DNA from: Scopulariopsis brevicaulis
Lineage: Eukaryota; Ascomycota; Sordariomycetes; Microascales; Microascaceae
Direction of reading: 5' to 3'
Assembly: GCA_017657125.1 (NCBI GenBank)
Contig: JAGFNX010000096.1
Coordinates: forward strand, 19,614-83,613
DNA: 64,000 bases
A program made the translations under genes and the position numbers. Below, one piece after another: positions 9,288-20,667 of this stretch. How positions within the stretch are numbered: position 1 is the stretch's first letter; each line of letters begins with the position of its first letter. A model generated the notes under the pieces. It worked only from the letters and a program-made list of their open reading frames with translations. It did not search any database and was not told where the DNA came from.

Positions 9288-11653
9288 ATGTCGCTGTCAC
9301 CTGCTGAGACATCCTCCGGCTCGGGATCCGCGAGCCGACCTCACCAGAAGCGCTGTCGGCTGTCCGTGGCGTGCAACCAGGTACGCTCCCCAGCCGTCCC
9401 GGGCCGTCCCCCCTTGTTGTTCCCTGGGCTGAACATTGAGGCCCGTTTCAGTGCCGCAAGCGCAAGGTCCGGTGTGATACCACGCTCCCAAAGTGCCGAA
9501 ATTGCGTCTTGAGGAACGAGCACTGCGAGACGTCGGATCCTCGGGACCCCGAGGGAGGGCCCACCGTTAGGAGCATAGCAGCTAAGGCCGTCCACGACCG
9601 AGACGCATGGCGGGGTCCTGCACTGAGTGGCGAGGGGAGGCGTCGGCAATCGGTGCATGGGGCCGGTCCCGAGGACCGCACTGGTGCCCCGAAAACTCCC
9701 CATGCACGGGACGCTGCGGGGACGCAGACTCGTGACGCGGAGGGGGACATCCCGTGGGTGTCGAGGGCTTACCAGGCGAGCATTGAAGAGAACCAGTGCG
9801 AGAGTATCAGCGGGTCCACACCGGACGTCGTGATCAACACGGACGACACGGCAGCCTACAGGGTGAAGGCAAGTCCTAGTCCCCCACCTGGCTTACGCGC
9901 CGCAATGCCCACTAACTCGGGCCCGTTGGTAGTTTGTTGGGGGGAGTAGCCTACAATCTCTCTGCAGCTTCATCGACCTGCACCTCACAGGCAAGGGTCT
10001 CGAGCCCCTTTGCCCACAGTTTCGACATGGAATGCACCACAGTGAGGAGTTCGTCTTGCCTCTTATCTCCTCTCTCCCGCTTCTACCACCGAGGGACAAG
10101 ATCGAGGGATACACAAAGGTATTCTTCGAGAGGGTGTGGCCGATTGTTCCGATTGTAGATCAGGCCGCTCTACAGGCCGAGGTGGACCATGTTCTCGATC
10201 TGCAGAGCAGGTACGCCGAGGCCTTTTACGCCCACTTGACCCCGATCAACATAACGAACCTCTGCATCATATACACCGTCATCTGCATAGGCGCAGACGA
10301 GGTATCAGGCCGCTTAACCGAAACGAGCACGGCTTATCTTACCGCGGCATACGGCCTATATGGACACCTCGTAGCCCTGCCGTACGTCACGAGTGTCCAG
10401 GCGCTTACCCTGCTCGCCGTAGCGCTAAAGGGCCAAAGCAAGGACGGCCAGGCGTGGCAGGTCCTCGGCCAGGCGATCCGAATCGCGCATTCCATTGGCC
10501 TACACAAACCGACCCATACACAGGGCGGCTCCGCGGTTCCTGGCCCTTCGCCCGTCAATAGCCCGTTAAATAGCCGACTATGGTGGTCGTGCTGCGCACT
10601 GGAGCGGCTGATGCAACTCGAGTGCGGGCGGCCTTCCCAGCTCAGCGATAAGGACATGGATAGGCCGCCCTCGGGCCTCATGCTCACTACTGGTCCTGAC
10701 TACTTTACGGCCTGGATCGCGCTGGCCAAGATCATGGGCGAGATAGCGGACCGGTTCTACTCTAGGAGACCCACCTCGTCCTTGGACCTCTTTGAAACGG
10801 TCCAGGACCTCGATCGGATGCTCGTTAACTGGGAGAAGTCGTTGCCAGACGGCGTCCGGCCCAGTCAGGACGGCATGGACGGCGTGGAACACGAGGCCGA
10901 GGGACACCTGCCCCATATCGCCAGTTTTCTCTCGATGCAATTCCACCTGGTGAGTCGCGGATACCCGTACAACGGTAACATGCATGCCACGTCTAACCGA
11001 CGCTATTCCAGGCCCACATGACCCTCCTCCGCCTATCCCTCATCTTCCCCCAAAAGAGCTACGCCGAGGAGCTAAAACGTCACCGCGCCAGCCTGCCGTC
11101 TTATGGCAGGCTGGTAAACACGGCACACATATGCTCCGCTGCCGCGCGGTCCGCCATCCACGACGCGCTACACCTCGCCGACCGCGGCGAGACGTCCGTC
11201 CTCTTCAGCACGACGCCGATATTCATGTCTGCGATAGTCCTCGCGCTGGGGATCCTGCGGCAGCCGTCGCGGAGGGTGGCGCGCGCTGACCTCGAACTCC
11301 TGAGCCTGGGGACGGAGCTCGTCGAGGGGTCCTTCTCCAGGTGGGTAGATGGTGGTGCGTTGTCTAGTATGCCTACTATTCTATGCCAGCGCGTGACCGA
11401 GTTCTTTAACACTCATGACACTCGGCGCCCTGCAGCCACGGCATCGATAGCGTCTCCTCGGAACATAGAGCGGAGCTCTCAGGTGAGGGTGGACTCAGGG
11501 ACAGGTGAGGGCAGAGGCCTGGATCCGATACCGTTTCCCTTTGATGCTTCCGGACTTGAGATGGAGCCGCTTGAGGCACTGCAGTTCGACGAGCTGTGGG
11601 ATATGATGGGCTCGGACTTCTTGTTTGACCATAGTTCAATTCATGTAGCGTAG
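9288..11653 (+). CDS. Zn2Cys6 transcription factor with fungal-specific domain, 720 aa
   Basis: Exons are 9288-9380, 9452-9862, 9933-10949 and 11012-11653; every join keeps frame. The first intron splits the zinc cluster. After splicing it reads C-x2-C-x6-C-x6-C-x2-C-x6-C starting at ACNQC, about residue 29. A low-complexity linker follows, then the fungal-specific middle homology domain (from about residue 200), with FFERVWPIVPIVDQ, ALKGQSKDGQAWQVLGQAIRIA and the end of the motif RLWWSCCALERL. The C-terminus is acidic and aromatic and could activate transcription. It is a nuclear DNA-binding regulator. It heads a co-oriented set (dioxygenase, amino-acid transporter), so a pathway-specific role is likely. 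Short upstream frames may limit its translation. Confidence 0.93.
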
Positions 11654-12218
11654 TACGTCTTTTAACCAATAACGCCTGTATTTCCATGATATCCTTCGCG
11701 ATTTGCTACAGCGTTAATCACGGCGGTGTCCAATTTGAAGTCCTGCCTTTGCATAATCCATCGTAGTCGCCGCCCCGGGGGACGATTGAGAAGACTCAGG
11801 TCCGGGGACGGCTGGGACATGTGCACAGCATCATGTGGTACCCACGCCATCTGTCCTCCTGCAGACCGCCCTCACGCTTTTGCTATAAATCCCGAAAGGA
11901 AATGCCAAGGACGATCTGGTCGCGGCCCATTTCGCCCACTTTCGGTAATGGGCTCCCGAACCGAACCGAGACGAGACGACGCTGTCCGAACCGAGGTGTT
12001 CGCCTCGAGTCGACACGCATCGCGGACAGCCTATTCACATTGTGAAAGAGCAACACTATATCAACGTGATGATCCGATCGATATCCTTGGGCTGTATGAG
12101 AGTAGAAATCCGGACAAACGAATCTCTGGATCTAATTCCACACTGAGCTATCGAGGAACCACCCGTAAACGATACTTCGGCAATCGCACACAGAATAAAT
12201 AGAAACAGTTGACGAACC
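11654..12218. other. Intergenic, promoter of dioxygenase 1
   Basis: No gene seen. It holds a GC-rich island at about 11950-12010 with several CCGAACCGA units, listed separately. Confidence 0.5.
11956..11995 (+). promoter_or_regulatory. CCGAACCGAG motifs upstream of dioxygenase 1
   Basis: CCGAACCGAACCGAG at 11956-11970 and CCGAACCGAG at 11986-11995, that is 223-263 bases before the ATG at 12219. This is the densest copy of the shared motif in the window. Confidence 0.5.
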
Positions 12219-13446
12219 ATGCCGGCCACCATCACCACCGCCATCGAGACCGCCCCCACGTCGAAGCTGCAGAACAGCGGACGACTCAATGTCGACGGCA
12301 CGACGGACCCCTCCTTCGGGGACTGGCGCGACGACCTCATCCGCGACGGCTACGCCATCGTCAAGGGCGCCGTCCCCCAGGACCGAGCGCTTAGCTATGC
12401 GGACCGTATGCTATCGCTCGCCGAGTCATTGTAAGTAGGATCCCCCCGACCTGTTCCCCCTGACTCTTCTTTCGAAACGGCTTTTTGCTGACAGTCAACT
12501 TCCCACCCAAAGCGGCCTAGGCTACGACCGTAACGACAGCTCGACGGTTCACCCCGACAAGCTCCCCGTCATCAACGAGAAGGGCATGCTCCTGAACTAC
12601 GGGGGCCCCCACGAGGACTTTGTCTGGAACATACGCTCCGAGCCCGGCGTCGTCGGCGCGTTCGAGAAGGTCTTTGCGACGGAGGACCTCATCGTCAGCT
12701 TCGACGCCATAAACTACGGCTTCTCGAACCGCACGCACCTCCCCGCCAACAAGCCGTGGCCGCACCAGGACCAGGACCCCGCGAAGCCCGGGTTCCGGTG
12801 CCTCCAGGGCCTCGTCAACCTTCTGCCCAACGGGCCGGAGGACGGGGGGCTGATCGTGTGCAAGGGGGGCCACCTTCTCAGCGAGAAGTTCCACGAGGCG
12901 ATGAAGGATGAGGAGAGGATCCCGGCTTGGACGCCAGAGTGGTACGGGTTCACGGAGGCGGGGATGAAGTGGCTCAAGGACGCGGGGTTGGAGTGGATCA
13001 AGGTCTCCGCGGAGCCGGGCGACTTGATTGTCTGTGAGTGAAACCTCCCCACTGCGAGTACGGGGTAATGAGAAGACTAACCGGAACAGGGGACTCGCGC
13101 ACTCCGCACTACAACGTTCCCGCCACGGGGAAGCAGGACAGGCTGGCGGTGTACACCTGCTACATGCCGGTGTCAGACGTCAGCCAGGAGGATCTTCTCC
13201 GCAAGAAGGATGCCTTCGAAGGTTCGTAACCCGGTTCTAGAGACAATGATCGTCGACTAGCTAACCTTATCGTTCCAAATAGCGAGACTCGGGACGACCC
13301 ACTGGCCCAATGCCCGCCACGTTGGCACCAACAAGGCGACCAGGAACGGAAAGCCTGACGCAATCGTCCGGGACAGGCCGCTCAATGAGCCGGTGCTAAG
13401 CGAGCGTGGGTACAAGCTGACCGGAATCCCGTACATCAAGGCATAG
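12219..13446 (+). CDS. PhyH-type Fe(II)/2-oxoglutarate dioxygenase 1, 342 aa
   Basis: Exons are 12219-12430, 12513-13033, 13090-13221 and 13283-13446; all three junctions are in frame. The protein matches the phytanoyl-CoA dioxygenase superfamily fold. The iron facial triad is visible as H155-x-D157 in PWPHQDQDP and H251 in WDSRTPHYN. The GLVNLLPNGPEDGGLIVCKGGH strand region follows the HxD, as in the family. The ATG at 12219 has a good context (AACCATGCC). The family hydroxylates, desaturates or rearranges small molecules using O2 and 2-oxoglutarate, in the cytosol. It is a clear paralogue of the gene at 20668, with the same domain order and similar length. It lies between the Zn2Cys6 gene and an amino-acid transporter and shares an upstream motif with the regulator. 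Substrate unknown. Confidence 0.92.
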
Positions 13447-15895
13447 GTTGTTCGGGCAAACGGCAATTAAATGTGGGGGTGGAGAAAGGGCGGGGGAGAG
13501 AGGGCGGGGAAACCCCGCATAGTTACGAAGTATTGGGTTCTGTTGTTCTGGGCCTGTTTTACTCTCGGTGGAAGACTGTAATCTGAGAGCTTTACCCATC
13601 GTCTTGTGAACTATACACGAATATCGTGACCCCTATTACGTACACTCCAAGTTCGACGGAGGCGGGGTTGTACTTGAGATTAACCCTTGTCTCTTTGTAC
13701 TCCCTTAGTCATCGGATCTTGACCAACCATTTGCAACCCTGCTGCGTTACTTTCCGGATCGCCTGGACATTCCTCATCCGGGTGCGGCTCAACGGGAGCT
13801 TCCTAGAGGGGTTAGAAATGTACATGCGGCTCTGACGGCAGATGGCTGCAACATGATGAGGTGACGAACACCAGTTCCAGGAACGAAACCACCCATTCAC
13901 GGCGAGAGCAACAGCAGCCGTCAGGGCAGTTGGGACTGCAAATTGACGACAATGGCTTCATGAGCGGGCTCGATTATTAATATACCGAAAAGCTACCGCT
14001 CGCTACCGAAAAGCTATCACCGACGCCAAGCTTTCGCCACAGCGATACCGGCGCGTGATTCCGCACTAGGGTGACCAATACCCTCTTCTCGAACGGTCTT
14101 TAACCGCGGTTTTGCGATTCACAGCCCCAGTTCGCCCCACCGCAAAACTGGAGTATAAACACCGAGTACGAGCCCCGCCCGGGGGTCGCGCGTATCGGAT
14201 GTTGGGGGGGGCGAGGGTCGCCGACCTGCCTCGTACGGATGGGAATAGAGGGTCCGGGGATGATATCTCGTAATGGGATTGGAGAGGAGCTTATTCGCCC
14301 CCGGAACCCCGCGCAGCATTTATGGCGTACCTGTAAGGAGGGGTTTCAGGCCGCACGCTTCGGCTTGCTCCGCCGGTGCATCCGAGCCATCGTCAAGCTC
14401 AATGGTACGAGCAGGACACGGGTAAGCGGACTGTACAAGTAGGTGCATATCCATATGCGGAATAGAAGGAACCGGCGTAGCGGGATCTCGCGTCCTCGGT
14501 TGCGGCCAAGCGCCACGCTTCGCGAGATACCCGGCGGTGGATGCAAGTTAATTGATCCCTCCCCGAGAAGAGCTACCTACACTCGGGAAATCATGGCCGA
14601 GCTCGCAGTTGCATGGCGGATCACTCATCACTCCGCCCTCTGCCAAGGACACGGGAACTCTGAAGCTCGATACCAAAACGCTCGTTACTCCACACCCTTC
14701 TCGGCGCTTCTCACTAGGCGACCCACACCACGCCCATCCTAATCATGTATGGAAGGTGTCCCGGGCTCTAGCGCGGGTTATTTCCCGGATGTGACGAGCG
14801 AATAGAGAATGTCGGGCCGCTTTCGGCGCCCGATAGAGCCAGGCGGGGACCCCGCCTGCTGGTGTGAGTGATATAGGTGGATTGTGATTGGGCTGACGCT
14901 TGGGGAAGCTACTCCGTAAGCGGAACGAGATGGCGATACGAGCGTATTGATTTGCATAAGCGCGCGGCAGACACGGAATGCTTGTTTTTTCTACGACTTC
15001 ATGGAAGTCTCTTCTTACATGACTGATGTGCCACACTCCGATGGTCGAGGGAGATTTTCACGTAAACTCAATCGAACTGCCGGAGGCTCTGGCTGAGATC
15101 TGCGAGGTACGCAGGTACCAGAATAGTGGGGATGGGGCGTCGGGCTTCTCCGTGTTAGGGAGGGGGCCCCCAATACGTGGGGCGAATATGATGTGGCACA
15201 AAAGTTAGCCCAGTATAGTGGGGAAACGAGGCAAAAGATCCTGTAATCAGCCTACCCGCAAACAGGAACCAAGGTGCATCGGGAAGGTCTGCAGCCACCA
15301 CCGGCACGCGATTCCCGCCCGCCGCCCCCTGGATTAACGCCTTAGCTTCGCTTCCCCTCGCCCGCCCCCAACCCTGCTAGCCACCTTCGCGAACCGACAT
15401 CCCGGAATGGCCACATGCCCCGTAGGGTATAGATTCCGGGGCATCCTGCTCACCTTCCAGAACAGGACAAGCGCTCGCCGTCGTTCGTACGTTGCGCCCC
15501 CCCAGAGCCATTTCGCCTGAATTGCCGGGCGCCCTGGCCGGACGTGGAGGTGGGGCGAATGGTTTTTTAGTTCGTACTTGTAGTCGCCGGTGCCGGCGCA
15601 TGCTTTTGCCCCAGGAAATCTTTTTCCTCTCAGATCCTTTTCGAGTGTTATGGGGGGTGTGCTGCCGAACGAAAACTCACCCAACCGAAACCTCTCCCGT
15701 CTGTCGTCGTCGCTGTCGTCGTTGTCCGCTCTGTTTTTGTCCCCATCAACTGCGGCTGAAACTTGACTTGGATCCGCACCCCCGCCAAGACAATTGACCG
15801 TGAATAGCCGTGGTCAATTCCGAATCCAAGGCACGGCCGACCGGTTCATATCCCACATACGCCGATTCGCGAGTCGCAGGACCGTCGCGGAAAGC
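13447..15895. other. Intergenic, 2.4 kb
   Basis: No gene recognised on either strand. A small direct repeat (TACCGAAAAGCTA twice) lies at about 13983-14017. The many short frames lack family features and splice into nothing recognisable. The last 150 bases before 15896 are the promoter of the transporter. Confidence 0.45.
13983..14017 (+). repeat. Short direct repeat
   Basis: The unit TACCGAAAAGCTA is present twice, separated by CCGCTCGC. It lies in gene-free DNA and no function is apparent. Confidence 0.6.
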
Positions 15896-17574
15896 ATGGC
15901 CGCCACGGCGCCCCCTACCACCGACCAGGAGAAGAGCGGCTTCAACGACGCGCCCGGCTTCGAGAACGATGTGCCCCCCGCGTTTGACGGCACCCAGGTC
16001 CTGGGGGACGGGGACGGCGAGGTCATCAACTACAAGACCCTAGAGTGGTGGTATGTCGTCACGAGCCGCAGCCCACAAACAATTCAACATTAAGATACTA
16101 ATCGTCCCGCGCGTACACAGGCAGGGAAGCATCGTCCTGATCGCAGAGACCGTCTCCCTGGGCATCCTCTCCCTGCCCTCGGCGATGGCCGCCCTCGGCC
16201 TCGTCCCGGGCATCATCCTGATCATCGTCCTCGGCATCATGTCGACCTACTCCGGCCTCGTGCTCGGCGAGTTCCGCAAGGCCTACCCCTTCGTGCGCAA
16301 CTTTGGCGACGCCGTCCAGATCATTGGCGAGTCCGTCGGCATGGGCCCCCTGTTCCAGGAGATCTTTGGCTGGGGCCAGGTCATCTTCCAGATCTTCGTC
16401 ATGGGGAGCCACATCCAGACGTGGACCATCTGCTTCAACAACCTGACCAACAGCTCTGTCTGCACCGTCGCCTGGGCCTTTGTTGGCCTGGCCGTCTTCT
16501 GGGCGTGTAACATCCCCAGAACGCTAAAGTATACGAGTTACATGTCGATGACTTGTGAGTACCGACCCCGCTCCCTACCCCCGGGCTTCAAACTCGCGTC
16601 CCTGCGGAGAGGCTAACATGTGTTGGGTCAGCCTGCTTGTCGATTACCACGGCCGTCATCATCACCATTGTCGATGTGGCTATCGAGCGCCCCATTGGCG
16701 ACGGATCTATCAGCGTTGTCAAGCAAACCGGCTTCACCAGCGCCTTCCTCCCCATCCTCAACATGTCCATCGCCTTCTGTAAGGAAACACCTCTTGATCT
16801 ACCTATGTCTTCCATGCCAGCGCTCTAACACTTTTGATTAGCGAGCCACTCCTGCTTCTTCAGCGTCATCGCCGAGTTCAAGAAGCCCGAGGACTGGCCC
16901 AAGTCCCTGGCCCTCCTCCAGATCTTCAACCTCACCCTCTACCTCCTCACCGCCATCGTCATCTACGTCTTTGTGGGCGATTCGGTCCCTTCGCCGGCCC
17001 TGTCGGCCGCGGGATCTCCCATCGTGCGAAAGGTCATCTGGGGCATCGCCATCCCGAGTATGTCTAACCCCATAACCCGCGCATGTCTCACAAAGTACGT
17101 CTGCTAACCTGTCAAATAGCAATCGTAATTGCCGGCGTCATTTACGCCCACGTCGCCTGCTCATACGTCTTCACCCGCCTCTTCAACAACACCAAGCACA
17201 TGGTCCGCAGGACCAAGATCTCCACGCTCGCCTGGTTCGCCATCACCTTTGTGGGCTGGGCCCTGGCCCTCGTCATCGCCGAGTCGATCCCCGTCTTCAA
17301 CAACCTCCTCGCCCTGTTCGGCGCCCTCTTCGTCAGCTGGTTCTCGTACGGCCTGCCCGGCATCTTCTGGCTTTGGATGCAGCACGGGAGCTGGTTCAAG
17401 GACGGCAAGCGCTCGGCTGCCTTCGTCGCCAACGCACTTCTGGTCGTCGCGGGCATTATGCTCTTTGTTCTTGGCCTGTGGTCTTCGATCGAGGCCATCG
17501 CTGAGGGGGGCACAACGAAACCTTGGACTTGCGCGAGCAACGTCGATCCTCCGAGCGACGAGTTATTGGATTAG
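15896..17574 (+). CDS. Amino-acid/auxin permease (AAAP) family transporter, 468 aa
   Basis: Exons are 15896-16050, 16121-16554, 16632-16778, 16842-17057 and 17120-17574, with frame kept at all four joins. After a soluble N-terminus of about 50 residues the first helix reads SIVLIAETVSLGILSLPSA, the hallmark of fungal AAAP neutral amino-acid transporters (Mtr/AVT-like). About eleven hydrophobic segments follow, with SYVFTRLF and SWFSYGLPGIFWLW in the C-terminal half. It should move amino acids across the plasma or vacuolar membrane, driven by the proton gradient. It is co-oriented with the dioxygenase upstream and faces the CocE hydrolase gene tail to tail. In this context it may supply an amino-acid substrate or move a peptide-derived product, which is inference. 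Confidence 0.93.
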
Positions 17575-18050
17575 GCACCTTTTCACTGGTCAACTATCGC
17601 ATTATAATGAGCTTTTAATTGTATAAACTGGCGTTGTGTTTCTCTCAGTCAAGGAACGTCCCACAGGTACTTCTTCGTCTTTCAGCTTTTACACGCGTAA
17701 CCTACCCACACAAGGTCTGCGGAGGCGGGTTTCAGGGTTTACCACCTTCGGCGAGGTCTGTTAAACAGTACATAACGGTTCCAGTATAGATCGGTAGCAG
17801 TATCCTGTGCTGTTACACCGCGTATAGAACGGGATCACCGTTATAGCAAGAGTATAGAAAACAAAATTATGAAGTAAACGACTCCCAGAACTACCTACCA
17901 CCGATACGTATTCCAATAGTGAAGTTGCATGTTAATCCCCTGGGGTGAATTAACCTATGATGTTAAATCTCAGGCCGAACAATCACGCGCAGGTTGACTC
18001 TATTTCCCTATTTTGACATGCCCATCCCGCTTACCAGTGTAGGACCATCT
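17575..18050. other. Convergent intergenic between transporter and CocE gene
   Basis: 3' flanks of two converging genes. Nothing else seen. Confidence 0.5.
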
Positions 18051-20008
18051 TCATAGCGGCGTGAACGGCAAGCTGAGGAAGCTCGGATATTCGCCCCCAA
18101 AGTGCACCTTGTGCTCCCCCCTGTTCAGCTCATGCTCCGGTCGCGGCTCCGAAAAGGATTTAAACTCGGCGATGCTGGGGTATTGGCCGCCAACCTACAC
18201 GCGGAAACATATCGTGTTAATCAGGTGCTCGAACGTTGAGGATGGGATTGAAGTGGTACTTACCCTCAAGCTGATGCTCTCGCCGGCATCAAAGTCAACG
18301 CCCATTGCCCAGATTCCAATCTCTAGCTTGACAATGGTTCCCGGCGGGACCTTCTCCTGCTTCTCGTGGGGGTGGAACGGGAACTGGGGGTGGATGCTCC
18401 GCGTCTCATCGACAGCCCGCTGGGACGCGCGGAGGATACCCATGGAGCCCTGGTGGAGATTGAGGCTTGCCCGCTGCTTCTCAGGGATCTCGTCGATCGA
18501 TTTGACGGGTGTTGCCTCGACGGGGAAGTTAAGGTGCATAAGTTCCTTACCGTTTTTATCCTTCTTCCTCAGGATCGTGAAAACGGTGAAGTCATCTCTC
18601 GAGTCGCAAGATACGTACAGAACGGCCTTTGGGAGGCCGATCAAACGCGCGGGCTGGTCGAAGGTGTGCGTGAACTCGACAAAGCTCTTAGAGTCCTCCG
18701 AGTTATATGATGTCGATCCCGTATCCTTAGAGGCCTGCGCGGCCAGCGAGCCACCTGGCTGCAGGTACAGCTCACGATACTCCGTCCCGGGAACGGGGAA
18801 ATCCTTGAGCTCGATGTTGTCAATCGCAGGCCGGTCACCAAACTGGAGTGTAGACCACCGGACCTTGGGCGTCTTCTCCTCCCAGCCATTCTTCAGCCCC
18901 TTGAGGTAACGATCGAAGAAAACCTGGAGCTCCTCGCGGGACTCAGGCTCGCTGTAAAGCTCATACCACTCCTGTTTGCTGCTCCAGTGAATCCACTTAT
19001 CGTCGTGGGGAATCTCAAGCCAGCCCCGTATCGAACCCATGGTGTGAATGGAGCTGACGTCGGAGCCCCGGATATACGCGGGGCACTTAATCCTGCTCAT
19101 ATCAACCCTCTTCGACTTCCAGTAGTCATTCTGCGTCGGCGACCTGCGGTACATCTCCGCAAAGTCCTCCACGCCCGAATTGGTCTGGCCGCGTATGATC
19201 TCGCTAGTGATAAGGTCAAAGTTACTCATAGAGAACCACCCCCCGCGGCAGAACTGCTCGCGGTACATGTCGCCCATGCCCTCCCACGGCGCGATGGCCT
19301 TTAGCGAGGGTGGCTGCTGCGCCGCGATGAACCACTGCGAGATGGCGAGCGCCGAGTTGCCCGCCATCCCCACGCTCCCGTTGCACCAGTCCATCTTGGC
19401 CACCGCCTCGACGATGTCGTAGCCGTCCTCGGCGTCCTGGGGCCCCATGACGCAGATCTGCCCGTCGCTGTGGCCCGTCCCGCGGATGTCGACGCTGATG
19501 ATGGCGTACCCGTTCGCGCACCACGCCTGCGGGTCCAGGCCCTCGAACTTTTCCAGGCCGCTGAGGGAGTTTCGGTCTACGCAGCAGTGCCAGACGCACA
19601 TAGGTAGCATGTCGAGGGCACTGTACTTTTTCCCGTAGCAGGACCAGCTGAGGATGGCGGGGACTTTCGCCTCGGAGTTGGCGGGGCGGTAGACGTCGAT
19701 GTAGAGCCGCACGCCGTCGCGCATCACAATCTCGACGTCGTGGTCTATGCGGATGTCCGAGGTCAAGGCTTTGGTTCCAAAGGGCTGTGATCCCGCGGGT
19801 AACACCTCTGATTTTCCCGGCTGGAAGCCCACTATACCGCAAGAGTGTCAGCTGTGTTTAAGTAGGACTCATCTTGCCTTTCCCACTGCCAATGGGCTGA
19901 ACGTGAGTATGCGCAAGCAAAATAGGAGAGAAACGCCGTACCGTAGCCATTTTCACCAGTCTTGGGCTGTTTGACCCGTTTGAACGCTACTTGCACTGGG
20001 TCTGGCAT
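18051..20008 (-). CDS. CocE/X-Pro dipeptidyl-peptidase family hydrolase, 592 aa
   Basis: Minus-strand exons are 20008-19942, 19831-18264 and 18194-18051. The first intron (110 bases) joins NGY to VGFQPG in frame. The last exon supplies the C-terminal beta part ending in HFGGEYPSFLSLP, typical of the family. The N-terminal half is an alpha/beta hydrolase with MRDGVRLYIDVYRP, the GYAIISVDIRGTGHS motif and the nucleophile elbow GMAGNSA (Ser about residue 182). The C-terminal half is the jelly-roll domain of the CocE/NonD group. Members cleave esters or amides, including acyl-amino-acid and cocaine-type esters. No signal peptide. It is transcribed divergently from dioxygenase 2, with a shared 0.66-kb promoter. 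Confidence 0.92.
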
Positions 20009-20667
20009 TGTTGGAGTGGGAAGCAATAACAAACACGGAGACGAGAGGATAGGCAGGGGTCTTGAAGAGGTGACTTGGTGGAGTTCTGGATAATGATGGA
20101 CTATAAATTTGGTGCTCCGAAAAGGGGATTGGTGAGCGGTCTATGATTTATACTAGCTATTAGGCCAGTTCCCTGTGACGTACTGCATGAGCCCCTCTTT
20201 TCGACATCCCAGAGCTTTAGGAAAATCCTGCGACGCTCTTTCATGTGGAGGAGGACTGCCGATGTGGAGGGCATCCGATGCGGGTCGGCAGCGCAACGCG
20301 TGGTCCCGTGAGAGGCCGGACTGGAACCGACCCGGACCCCGCAGTTTCGGGACTCCGGTTCGGGTCGGTCCACGGTTCTCCGGCTCCGCCGAAGAACGGT
20401 TCGCTCCTGATCCAAAACAAGGCCGACCGTGGAAATAGCGGATTTCGGCTCGGTTCGGTAACGTTAATGCCTGTAACTACTGTACGAAATGCGGTGGTTC
20501 TCAAATCGATTCCTGAGCACGCGTGGATTTCATGCGAGACCAATCACTGTAGATATATTTACGTACTTCTGCACCATTCATAGAGGGAGCACAATTCTTA
20601 GACAACCCGCAACTGGAATTCAAGTTTCACTGGTCATCAGCTCTCACAGTCAAATATACTCTGCAAA
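20009..20667. promoter_or_regulatory. Divergent promoter of CocE hydrolase and dioxygenase 2
   Basis: This 659-base region separates two start codons facing outwards. A GC-rich island at about 20270-20460 is dense in CGG triplets, including CCGGTTCGGG near 20354 and the exact shared motif at 20449. No gene is seen inside. Confidence 0.5.
20449..20458 (-). promoter_or_regulatory. CCGAACCGAG motif upstream of dioxygenase 2
   Basis: Reads CTCGGTTCGG on the plus strand, 209 bases before the ATG at 20668. It is identical to the copies before the Zn2Cys6 gene and dioxygenase 1. Confidence 0.5.

Noticed and set aside
13447..15895. Search for a missing backbone gene or peptide precursor in the large gap
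   Set aside because: No signal peptide, repeated core, adenylation, ketosynthase or terpene-synthase motif was found in any frame.
20245..20583. 112-codon plus-strand frame in the divergent promoter
   Set aside because: It follows the CGG-rich composition, overlaps a minus-strand frame of similar length and ignores the two flanking starts.
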